A stretch of DNA of 64,000 nt. Origin: Pegethrix bostrychoides GSE-TBD4-15B (lineage in GTDB: Bacteria; Cyanobacteriota; Cyanobacteriia; Elainellales; Elainellaceae). Every line of letters starts with the position of its first letter. The first letter of the stretch is position 1. Made by a program: the position numbers and the translations under genes. The stretch lies in contig JAHHHV010000075.1 in assembly GCA_019359155.1 (NCBI GenBank), positions 1-64,000 on the forward strand, read 5' to 3'. Positions 51,612 through 59,442 of the stretch are shown one piece after another. The notes beneath the pieces were generated by a model. That model did no database searches. It was not told the origin of the DNA and saw only the letters and a program-made list of their open reading frames with translations.

Positions 51612-53534
51612 ATGTCTGCAACTGGAATGACTGTCGTGCTAGCAGCTTTGATGGGTGGCGGAGCCGGAACTCTAGGCGCAATGCTGCTGTTCAATCAGCG
51701 CCATAAGCAGATCAAACAGCGGTTTCAACAGGTTCGCCAAGAAATTGACGGGTTGCTCCAGACGCGGACTCGTACAGCGCCAGATGCAAAAATAGATCCA
51801 GAAATTTTCGAGACGCTGGAGCGGCTGCACCAGACTATGCAGGCTACGCAAGACAGCATTTTGCAGGTGAAGCAAGATCAGAAGCAGGTTCAAAAACAGC
51901 TTCAGGGAGAAGTAGGGGGACTGCGGAAGGAGTTTAATCAGCTGCGCGCATCGATGCCGTCCACTGAGCGCCAAGCCGATATCCAGGCCGAAATAGCAGC
52001 CCTCAAACAGCGCCTCGATCAGCTGACGGTCAGTTTGGCCGCCGCAACTCCAAAGCAGATCGGCCTGCCCTCTAAGCCCAGCTCGCTGCCTCCAGCAACC
52101 CCTCCAGCATCACTCGCCGGAGTCTCTCCCAAACTAACCGCAGCCGATCCGGGCTTGGAGAACGTGGAGGAGGCGATCAACTGGCTGGCTGCCCACAGCG
52201 TCAGGGTAGAGAGCTACCATCAGCCCGATCCGCAGATTGACGCGCTGTTTAATCGATTTGCGCTGGAGCTGGGCAATCACTACAGCAGTTTGGCTGCGCT
52301 CAACAAGCAGATTAAGTTCAATGCGGCTAAAGGAACGCGCTTTGTGTTTAGTCTGGCCGACCGCGCTCAGTATAGCCAGAACGATATCAAGAACTGCACG
52401 CAGTTTTGCAGCCGCCTGCACGACGCTTCGCTGCTCTCTTTTTACCGATATGACCGAACCAGCAAGTCGATTCAGGCAGCGCTGCATCGGCGCGATGACC
52501 TCACGGCTTTCTTCATGGGTAAATGGTTTGAACGCTTTGTATATCGCAAGGTGGCCGATTTTTTGAATGCTCAAGGGCTGGCCTATAAATGCCTGATGAA
52601 TGCCCAGGTGAGATTTGCCAACCAGGATCGCTACGAGCTAGATTTCTTGTTTTTAGTCGAAGGGCAGCCCGTCTGGATTGAATGCAAAACCAGCGCTGGC
52701 CAGAACACAAACTATTTGGCCAAATACTCAGATCATGCTGAGCTGCTGGGCATTCCCAAATTAAGAGCGCTGCTGGTAATTCTGGATATCGAGAAACCTC
52801 AGGCTACAGAATGGACGAGCCTCTGGGGCATCAGAGCTGTGACTAAAGATGATCTCATCCCGGCGTTGAGGGAGGCTCTAGCTGCCCCACAGGCGCAGAG
52901 TCCCCAGCCTGAGCAATCCTCCGCATTAACCGCTGCCGCCACGCCAATCCTTAGGCTCGTCAAACGCTCAGAACCGCCTGTTTCGACTTCTCCAGTTCCG
53001 GATCGTCCAGCGGCTCAGCTTGACGACAGCCTGATCACAGACCAGCTCAAAGCTCTGCTGGTGAAGCGCTCGCTCCCGCCCCATCCGGATCATCGAATGG
53101 CAGTCATCCAGGCGCTGATCAAGCTGTTTGGGGAGGAGTCCTATCAGCCTGCTAACTTTAAACAGATTAAAGATACTCTTGCAGAGCGCCTGCAGCTTGC
53201 CAAGGGCAGAGTTCAGGATATTCTCAAGGCCATTTCTCGATCGGGCTGCTTTTTAGGCGAGGACGGCAAAACCATCTCGACCTTCAGCGAGCCAGTTGTG
53301 GAGCTGCTCTCCTCTGACCCGGATTGGCTGGAGAGTCAGTGTGTGGAGCGCTATGCCGCCATTGCGCTCTCTATAGACCCAGACTACTTCACGCAGTCGC
53401 AACATCGTCAGGCATTCCAAAAGGTTGTGGGGAGTACTGTACCGGATGCAGCCGTGCTGGAGCAGCTGAGCGCCGATCTCCAGTCGCTCTCGCAGTCTGA
53501 GACAGAAGTCGAGGCCGAAGAGGCAGCCTCATAG
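51612..53534 (+). CDS. Membrane-anchored coiled-coil PD-(D/E)XK nuclease protein
   Basis: A 640-residue protein. One membrane helix (about residues 5-25) is followed by a long coiled coil (about 30-145, Gln/Glu/Leu-rich) and a Pro-rich linker. A central domain (about 290-420) has GKWFERFVYRK and the nuclease core ELDFLFL, then IECKTS: Asp344, Glu357 and Lys359 fit PD-(D/E)XK. This core resembles the nuclease half of Card1/DUF1887 proteins, but no CARF domain is evident. A C-terminal region (about 480-640) is helical and unrecognised. The layout parallels RmuC. The ATG at 51612 has GGAGG nearby; a TTG at 51594 is less likely. Confidence 0.72.
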   Translation: MSATGMTVVLAALMGGGAGTLGAMLLFNQRHKQIKQRFQQVRQEIDGLLQTRTRTAPDAKIDPEIFETLERLHQTMQATQDSILQVKQDQKQVQKQLQGEVGGLRKEFNQLRASMPSTERQADIQAEIAALKQRLDQLTVSLAAATPKQIGLPSKPSSLPPATPPASLAGVSPKLTAADPGLENVEEAINWLAAHSVRVESYHQPDPQIDALFNRFALELGNHYSSLAALNKQIKFNAAKGTRFVFSLADRAQYSQNDIKNCTQFCSRLHDASLLSFYRYDRTSKSIQAALHRRDDLTAFFMGKWFERFVYRKVADFLNAQGLAYKCLMNAQVRFANQDRYELDFLFLVEGQPVWIECKTSAGQNTNYLAKYSDHAELLGIPKLRALLVILDIEKPQATEWTSLWGIRAVTKDDLIPALREALAAPQAQSPQPEQSSALTAAATPILRLVKRSEPPVSTSPVPDRPAAQLDDSLITDQLKALLVKRSLPPHPDHRMAVIQALIKLFGEESYQPANFKQIKDTLAERLQLAKGRVQDILKAISRSGCFLGEDGKTISTFSEPVVELLSSDPDWLESQCVERYAAIALSIDPDYFTQSQHRQAFQKVVGSTVPDAAVLEQLSADLQSLSQSETEVEAEEAAS

Positions 53535-53549
53535 CGGTGCCCCGGCGAG

Positions 53550-55232
53550 TTACGGCGGCGGCAGCTCCTGTAAAATCGTGAAGCGAATATGGTTAATGGA
53601 GAGATCGCCAATCGAGGTATCTTCGGGAATGTCAGCCGCCGCAATCTTCTCAAACGAAATGCCTTTGGCGATCTCTGCATGGAACCAAGGCAGCCCCATA
53701 AAAAAGCGGGTTGGGTAGGGGCCGCCCTCAGTCACATCGTCCACGTTCGACTCCATCGGCAGCCAGCCGCGCCCCGGCACATAAAACTCAATCCAGACAT
53801 GGTTGAAGTCGGGCTGTAGAGGCACGCCGCGCTGATCAGGATCGGGAGGGCATTTATAGCGACCGACGGTGCGGCAGGCAATGCCGTTGAGCCGCGCCAG
53901 CGCCAGCAGCACACCCACATATTCGCCGCAGGAGCCAGTGCCTCGCTCCAAGGCCACGTCCGGCGTGTCAATATGCGGCTTGATGCTGTAGGAGAGCCGG
54001 TCGTAAACATAGTTGCGAATCCGCAGCATTTTCCGCAGCAGGTTGGTCTCAGTGCCGATGGCGGTACGGGCGGCAGCCCGAATCGTACCGGAGTCCATCG
54101 CCAAATCGTCGTCATCCACCAGATACTTTTGGCTTAGCTCTAGCGAGAGCGGCGGCAGCTGTTCGACATCTCGCGGCGTGAGCTGGTATTTAATGCCGCG
54201 CACCTCCATCAGCGCTTTCCAACCAAAAATCCGCCCTTCTCCGGCAGCGAGCTGATCGAATCGAAACACCGCCACGCGCTGCCCGCCCTGCTCTTCTTCT
54301 GTAAACGGCAGACCCACTGGCTCAACTTGCAGCACCCGCTGCCGATCGGTACTCGCAGGCAGGGCAATCCGCCATTCCAGATTCGTCAGCGATATGGCAT
54401 CGAGCTGCGACAGCTCTTCAACATAGGACATCTCGATCAGGTAGCCATTGGAGAGCGCGTAGCCTTGAGCCGCGTCGTATTTGACATGCAGCGGATGGAT
54501 AAAGGTGCGGTCGCGCAGGGTCAGCTCTCGCTGGTTTTCGAGGTCGTTGGGGTTGTCGCGGATGTAGTATTCCTCAATCGCATAGGCGACATAGAGCAGA
54601 TCGGCGCCGCCGTTGGGATCTGGGTGAAAGGCTAGTCCGGAGGGGCAGTCGTAGGGGGTCAAAACGCTAAACCGCACTTCGCCTGTGCCGCGATCCATGC
54701 AGTAGACGGAGCGCTCCACGTCATCGCAGACCCAGAGTTCTTCATCGCGGACGCTGAGGCGCTCGATCCCGACTCCCGGCTTCGGAAAGCGGGTGATTTG
54801 ACGCGCCGTTTTGCGATCAAAGACGGCGATATAGCCCAGCTTTTGCGAGCTGATGTAGACGGCAGATTGCCAGACAGCAACTCCATCGACCGGATAGGGC
54901 AGCTCAACAAAGTGCTGAGGCTGAAAGTCAGCGCCGCAGTAAAACACCGCATTGCCTCTGGCAAACCAGATCTGATCCTCCCAGATCGACAGCCCCGACG
55001 CATCTTGAAAGGCTTCGACCTGATAGCTGTTTAAAATGCTCGTATCGTCGGTCTGGCTGACCTGCACTAGATAGCCACGCACCCAGTCGAGCGCCAGTAG
55101 CCGCTTGCCGTCAGAAGCCAGCCCTTGCAGAGCATAGACCCCAATGGGGCGAATCGTGCGGCGGCTGTAGTCAATGGCAGGAGCAGCCGTCGATTGGGCA
55201 GATTGGGCAGAAAGACTCGATTCGAGCAGCAT
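53550..55232 (-). CDS. Beta-propeller and transglutaminase-like domain protein
   Basis: A 560-residue protein. Residues about 30-300 form NHL/six-bladed-propeller-like repeats (LSVRDEELWVCDDVERS, IWEDQIWFARG). Residues about 375-540 contain a transglutaminase-like domain: RGTGSCGEYVGVLLALARL (catalytic Cys), FNHVWIEFYV (His) and the following acidic stretch ending MESN. Such domains hydrolyse or form amide bonds in bacteria, often as peptidases. No signal peptide is clear at the chosen start. The fusion is uncommon, and the substrate is unknown. It is convergent with the nuclease gene. Confidence 0.75.
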   Translation of the reverse strand: MLLESSLSAQSAQSTAAPAIDYSRRTIRPIGVYALQGLASDGKRLLALDWVRGYLVQVSQTDDTSILNSYQVEAFQDASGLSIWEDQIWFARGNAVFYCGADFQPQHFVELPYPVDGVAVWQSAVYISSQKLGYIAVFDRKTARQITRFPKPGVGIERLSVRDEELWVCDDVERSVYCMDRGTGEVRFSVLTPYDCPSGLAFHPDPNGGADLLYVAYAIEEYYIRDNPNDLENQRELTLRDRTFIHPLHVKYDAAQGYALSNGYLIEMSYVEELSQLDAISLTNLEWRIALPASTDRQRVLQVEPVGLPFTEEEQGGQRVAVFRFDQLAAGEGRIFGWKALMEVRGIKYQLTPRDVEQLPPLSLELSQKYLVDDDDLAMDSGTIRAAARTAIGTETNLLRKMLRIRNYVYDRLSYSIKPHIDTPDVALERGTGSCGEYVGVLLALARLNGIACRTVGRYKCPPDPDQRGVPLQPDFNHVWIEFYVPGRGWLPMESNVDDVTEGGPYPTRFFMGLPWFHAEIAKGISFEKIAAADIPEDTSIGDLSINHIRFTILQELPPP

Positions 55233-55342
55233 AGCGCGCAGATCTCAGAGAGTCTCCCAATCATAAACAAAACTGCCCAAAACTTATGTACACCGAACGA
55301 ACAGTTTTAGCAGATTTGGCTGGAAGCTAATTTCCTGAGCGG

Positions 55343-56242
55343 CTAGCTGCTGGCTAGCTGCTGCTGCCGCAAAGAGGCCGCCGTATAGAGCACCAAGGCC
55401 GCCCAGATGCAGGCAAAGGTGATCAGATGCGTCTGGGTGAACGGCTCGCGGTAGAGAAACACCCCCAGCCCCAGCTGAATGCTCGGAGCCATATATTGAA
55501 AGAAGCCCAGTGTCGCCAGCTTCAGCCGTTTGGCCGCGTTATTAAACCAGAGCAGCGGCATTGAGGTAATCACGCCGCAGCCGATAAACAGCAGATTCAG
55601 CCGCCAGCTCTGGCTCCAGTGGCCTGTCCCTGTACTCGATCCGTAGGCCAGAATCGCAATAGACAGCGGCGTGATCAGCAGTGTTTCAACAGCCAGTCCG
55701 GCCATGGGGGCGACCTGAGTCACTTTTCGCAGCAGGCCATAGAAGGCGAACGAAACAGCCAGCGCTAGCGCAATCCAGGGCACAGCCCCAAACTGCCAGA
55801 TAAAATAGCCGACCCCGACCGCCGCCAGCGCTACCGCCATCTGCTGACTGCGATTCAGCTGCTCTTTGAGAAACAGCAGACCCAGCAAAACGCTGACCAG
55901 CGGATTAATAAAATAGCCAAGGCTCGTTTCAATCACCCGATCGGTATTCACGCCGTAAATATATAGCCCCCAGTTGAACGCCAGCAGCAGCGCCGTCAGC
56001 AGCAGCGCCCGCAGCTTTTGGGGCTGCCAAACTGCGCGAAACTCGGCTTGCCGTCCTTGCAGCCAGAGCAGGCTACATAAAAACAGCGCCGACCAGAGAA
56101 TCCGGTGGCTCAGCACCTCAACAGGCTGCACCTGGCTAAAGAACTTCCAGTAGATGGGCAGCAGCCCCCAGGTTCCGTAGGCCAAGATGGCATAGAGCGG
56201 GCCAGCATCGAATCCAGCTAGAGGTTTGGTGAAGCGACTCAA
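55343..56242 (-). CDS. rarD: RarD-like EamA-family permease
   Basis: A 299-residue protein with ten probable membrane helices of the drug/metabolite transporter superfamily. The N-terminal AILAYGTWGLLPIYWKFF and SHRILWS are RarD hallmarks. The name comes from a chloramphenicol-sensitivity phenotype; the physiological substrate is unknown. It is divergent from the TrmH-family gene. Confidence 0.88.
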   Translation of the reverse strand: MSRFTKPLAGFDAGPLYAILAYGTWGLLPIYWKFFSQVQPVEVLSHRILWSALFLCSLLWLQGRQAEFRAVWQPQKLRALLLTALLLAFNWGLYIYGVNTDRVIETSLGYFINPLVSVLLGLLFLKEQLNRSQQMAVALAAVGVGYFIWQFGAVPWIALALAVSFAFYGLLRKVTQVAPMAGLAVETLLITPLSIAILAYGSSTGTGHWSQSWRLNLLFIGCGVITSMPLLWFNNAAKRLKLATLGFFQYMAPSIQLGLGVFLYREPFTQTHLITFACIWAALVLYTAASLRQQQLASS

Positions 56243-56363
56243 AATAGTGACAAACTGAACGACAGGCGGTAAACCATCACGGTAGCGCAGACTGTCAACA
56301 GATGACAGATCCCGCAGATGACAGGTTCAGTCTGGCGCAACGCCAGCACAGGTTGTAACTCCG

Positions 56364-56978
56364 ATGCTTAATCCCAAAGAGATCCATGAAAAGATCCATG
56401 AAAAGATCCATGAAGAGATCCATGAAGAGATCCAGATAGCAGCGCGCCAGCCCGTTTCGCGCAGTATTAGCCGCGACCAGTATCCTCACCTGCCGCGTCA
56501 CTCGCTGATCATCTGCGCAGTGCTGGTGCAAAATCCGGCCAACCTGGGCAGCCTCTGCCGCACCGCAGAAGCCTTTCGCTTAGAGTCGCTGCTGCTTGGC
56601 GATTTGACGATAGCAGCCAGCCATCCGTTTAGGAATCCAGCCGCCTCAACGCATCTCTGGCAGCCGATGCAGAGCTGTGCGCTGGAGATGCTCCCGGCTT
56701 GGCTGGCACAACAGCAGCAGGCGGGCTACCAAATCATTGCTCTGGATGCTAATACTCTCGATGCCAACACCAAGGCGCTGCCCCTGACTCAATTTGCCTT
56801 TCCGCTACGCTCTGTGCTGCTGCTGGGGCAAGAGCTGACTGGCATTCCGGACTGTATTTTAGCTCTGGCCGACCAGTCCGTGACCATCCCGCAGTTTGGC
56901 CTTGTCGAATCGCTGAACGTGCAGACCGCAGCCGCCATCGCCACCTATGAATATATCCGGCAGCATGGCGGCTCATAA
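56364..56978 (+). CDS. TrmH/SpoU-family RNA 2'-O-methyltransferase
   Basis: A 204-residue SPOUT methyltransferase. The three family motifs are seen: NPANLGSLCRTAEAF, LLLGQELTGIP and IPQFGLVESLNVQTAAAIATYEY. It should methylate a ribose 2'-O in tRNA or rRNA using S-adenosylmethionine. The first 25 residues (EIHEKIHEKIHEE) come from a 12-nt tandem repeat (56373-56433) and are probably not part of the fold, so translation may begin further downstream. Confidence 0.88.
   Translation: MLNPKEIHEKIHEKIHEEIHEEIQIAARQPVSRSISRDQYPHLPRHSLIICAVLVQNPANLGSLCRTAEAFRLESLLLGDLTIAASHPFRNPAASTHLWQPMQSCALEMLPAWLAQQQQAGYQIIALDANTLDANTKALPLTQFAFPLRSVLLLGQELTGIPDCILALADQSVTIPQFGLVESLNVQTAAAIATYEYIRQHGGS
56373..56433 (+). 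repeat. 12-nt tandem repeat AAGAGATCCATG
   Basis: Five copies of AARAGATCCATG make an EIHEK-type peptide in the gene frame and a row of ATG codons in another frame. The array lies over the start region of the TrmH-family gene. Confidence 0.92.
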
Positions 56979-56998
56979 AGAGCGAGAGCTGCTGGCAA

Positions 56999-57616
56999 CT
57001 ATTGGCGATCAGCCGTCCGCAGAATCCCCAGCGTCGAGACCAGGCCAATGAAGTGAGCCATAATGGTGTTGGTGTTAGCCTGCACCACAAAAATATCGAG
57101 CGGATTGATGAACCGCTGGAAGTTGCCGCTGAAGATGCCCACGCCCTGAGCAAACGACTTGGCCACCAGAGATCCGACGATGGCCTGTGCGCCCAAAATC
57201 GTCAGCAGCATTCCGACCAGATTAATTCCCAAGCCGATATAGAGAATCCGCAGCACGTCCCCGCGCTTAGGCCGATCCGCAGCATTTCTGAGCTTGCGAG
57301 CAATCCGCGTGTAGCGATAGGCCCAGTAAGCGCCCACAAACAGCACCAGCAGACCCAGTACCGCCAAAAAAAGTCCTGCCCCCGTGCCGGGATTGAAGCT
57401 GCCAGAGGGCACTTGAGCCTGCGGCACACCCGGAATGGTCTGCACCGGAACAGTTGAGGATGCACCAAAGCTGCCTGCGGCAAACAGCAGCACAATCGCT
57501 GACACCACCGCCAGCACAATCTGAATCCAGAAGCTCAGCCAGCCGCCAAACCGGAATGCGGTGACAACCCGACGCAGCGCGGGCGGCAAAGAGTAGGAGT
57601 CAATTCGGTTTGCCAT
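56999..57616 (-). CDS. DUF3611 family membrane protein
   Basis: A 205-residue protein with four probable membrane helices (about 28-50, 78-100, 130-152 and 180-198). The N-terminal YSLPPALRRVVTAFRFGGWLSFWIQIVLA is typical of DUF3611, a family shared by cyanobacteria and plastids. No function is established. Its end lies close to the convergent TrmH-family gene. Confidence 0.82.
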   Translation of the reverse strand: MANRIDSYSLPPALRRVVTAFRFGGWLSFWIQIVLAVVSAIVLLFAAGSFGASSTVPVQTIPGVPQAQVPSGSFNPGTGAGLFLAVLGLLVLFVGAYWAYRYTRIARKLRNAADRPKRGDVLRILYIGLGINLVGMLLTILGAQAIVGSLVAKSFAQGVGIFSGNFQRFINPLDIFVVQANTNTIMAHFIGLVSTLGILRTADRQ

Positions 57617-57721
57617 AGGTTGGATTGCGGCGACTGCGGCTCAGAAGATAGCTTGTGAGTATCTGTGAGTAAGATATCACTATTGCAGGACTGATCGCTG
57701 ACGCAGGGCTGATCGCTGGCG

Positions 57722-58606
57722 CTAAACCTGGATTGCCTGCCGCCGCCAATAGAAAGCTAGCCCGCCCAGACAGAGCAGCCCGATCACACCCGCCAGCGGA
57801 TTGCCGTCAATCCCAGTTAGCCATTCCGGCGCAGCCTGGTTCAGCTCGGCCAACTGTCCTACATCCACGAGATAATAACCCCAGATTAGTCCTGCATGTA
57901 GGCCAATCGGCAGCGCCAAGCGTCCAGGCCGGGTAATCAGGCTATCTGAACTGCGGCGCTGGCTTTGCGTCGAGCGCTTCATCCAGACCAAAATCAGCCC
58001 CAGCAGCAGCAGTCCGGGAAACTGCGGCAGCGTGCGAATTACTTCCGGCAGTGGCTTGATGAAATGCAGGACAGCAAAGCAGAGGCTGCTGATCCAAAGC
58101 GCAACTGGAGGGCGATAATCCCGCTCCAGCTCGTCCAAGATCCAGCCCCGGAAGACCAGCTCTTCGGCTAACGCAACTCCGGCTGCAACCAGCAACCCTT
58201 CTAGGGCAATCCGTCCCAGCCCATGTCCTAGACCCGATGGCTGCTGCCAGTCCAGCCAGCCCAGCCCGCCATAGAGGCCAAACATCAGCATCAGGCAGGC
58301 TAGCCCCGTCCCTAGGCCCAGCAGCAGCTCACGGCGGCTGTCGCGGCCAAACCCTAGGCCGTAGGTGCGAAAAATTTGCGGCTCTTGGTACAGCCAACGC
58401 CCCCAGCGCTGCATCAAGAGCAGAAAGCCCATAAACAGCAGGGCCATTGTCCAGATCGTGGTTTGGTTCGCATTGCGGCTCCAGAGGGCAATGAAGCCAG
58501 CCAGCGGCAACCAGCAGCAGCCCAGCAACAGTAAAAAAGCCAGAATCCGCAGTGGCGCAGGCAGGTGGGCAAGCTGCGCCAGTCGAGCCGTTAGGGGTTT
58601 GTTCAA
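57722..58606 (-). CDS. CPBP-family intramembrane metalloprotease
   Basis: A 294-residue protein with about eight membrane helices. The CPBP/Abi motifs are ALAEELVFRGWILDELER (EExxxR), FAVLHFIKPLPEV and LPIGLHAGLIWGYY. Related proteases process membrane proteins or are immunity proteins; this one has no bacteriocin genes near it. A role in the photosynthetic membrane is possible but not shown. Confidence 0.85.
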   Translation of the reverse strand: MNKPLTARLAQLAHLPAPLRILAFLLLLGCCWLPLAGFIALWSRNANQTTIWTMALLFMGFLLLMQRWGRWLYQEPQIFRTYGLGFGRDSRRELLLGLGTGLACLMLMFGLYGGLGWLDWQQPSGLGHGLGRIALEGLLVAAGVALAEELVFRGWILDELERDYRPPVALWISSLCFAVLHFIKPLPEVIRTLPQFPGLLLLGLILVWMKRSTQSQRRSSDSLITRPGRLALPIGLHAGLIWGYYLVDVGQLAELNQAAPEWLTGIDGNPLAGVIGLLCLGGLAFYWRRQAIQV

Positions 58607-58700
58607 CGCTGATTCCGTACCTCAGATCTAGGTTCGCTCAACCGCAGCTAGCATAATAAATGTCCAGTCAGGATGACTCCAGTTCGGATGACTGCCAGCG

Positions 58701-58982
58701 CTACTCATCTGGCTCAATCGTGCTGGTGAGGCTGTGGTTTTTCAGCGTTTCACAATAGAACTCGGCATGTTCTTGGGCGCAGGTAATGACCAGAGCCACG
58801 CCATTGGTATGCGCCTCCATCATGATGCTGACCGCCTGCGGAATCGTCAGGCTAGGCACTGTCTTAATCAGCGACTCTACCACATGCTCCATTGGATTAA
58901 CGGCATCGTTATGCAGCAGAACTCGGTAGCGAGGAGCCAGCTTGCGAATGGTTTCGGGTTTCTGAATGGTTTCGACGGCCAC
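58701..58982 (-). CDS. clpS: ATP-dependent Clp protease adaptor ClpS
   Basis: A 93-residue protein. The core YRVLLHNDAVNPMEHVVESL, MMEAHTNGVALV and AEFYCETLKNHSLTSTIEPDE matches ClpS. It delivers N-end-rule substrates to ClpC/ClpA in the cytoplasm. The N-terminal tail that enters the chaperone is present (about 1-15). It is a single gene here with a promoter region upstream (58983-59100). Confidence 0.94.
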   Translation of the reverse strand: MAVETIQKPETIRKLAPRYRVLLHNDAVNPMEHVVESLIKTVPSLTIPQAVSIMMEAHTNGVALVITCAQEHAEFYCETLKNHSLTSTIEPDE

Positions 58983-59442
58983 GGAACTTACCCTCCGTTT
59001 TTGGGATTTACGACTAAATTATGCGAGTTCAGTTATGCGAGTCATACGGACGACGAAGATTGACTGGAGAATCTGTTGGGAAAGCCAGCTAGATGCCTGT
59101 CAAATTCTACGCCCGACCCAGTCAGACCTAGACTGAGCGGCAGGAGATTTCAAGATTGTTAAGAAACCTCACTTTTCTCACTCTACTTATAGCATCCTGC
59201 TCCGAGTTTAGTCTCTGAGTTTAGCTAGAGGTTGACAGAACTTTCACAGTTTAACTTTTGTCAACCTGAAATGCGGCGGAGCCAGATTGATGCAGTATTT
59301 GATGCAGTATGTAAGTCTAGAACTCTGAGATCTGGAGCGACAGAACTTAAGGACGCTACGGGTAGAGTTAGAGTCGATTAAAGTTTGAGCTTCGACTCTA
59401 AATCTGTTCTATAGTATAGGCGGTAACCGCACCAGGAAAACT
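58983..59442. other. Intergenic region between clpS and the RTX gene
   Basis: These 460 bases separate two divergent genes. They contain a perfect 9-base inverted repeat (59229-59237 with 59259-59267), a 14-nt duplication GATGCAGTAT (about 59288-59313) and a -10-like TATAGT at about 59410. No small gene or RNA was recognised. Confidence 0.55.
59229..59267. promoter_or_regulatory. Inverted repeat AGGTTGACA / TGTCAACCT
   Basis: Two perfect 9-base half-sites are separated by 21 bases. The left arm contains TTGACA, a possible -35 box. The spacing and symmetry suit either a repressor site or a stem-loop in a transcript; it lies about 175 bases before the RTX gene. Confidence 0.4.
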
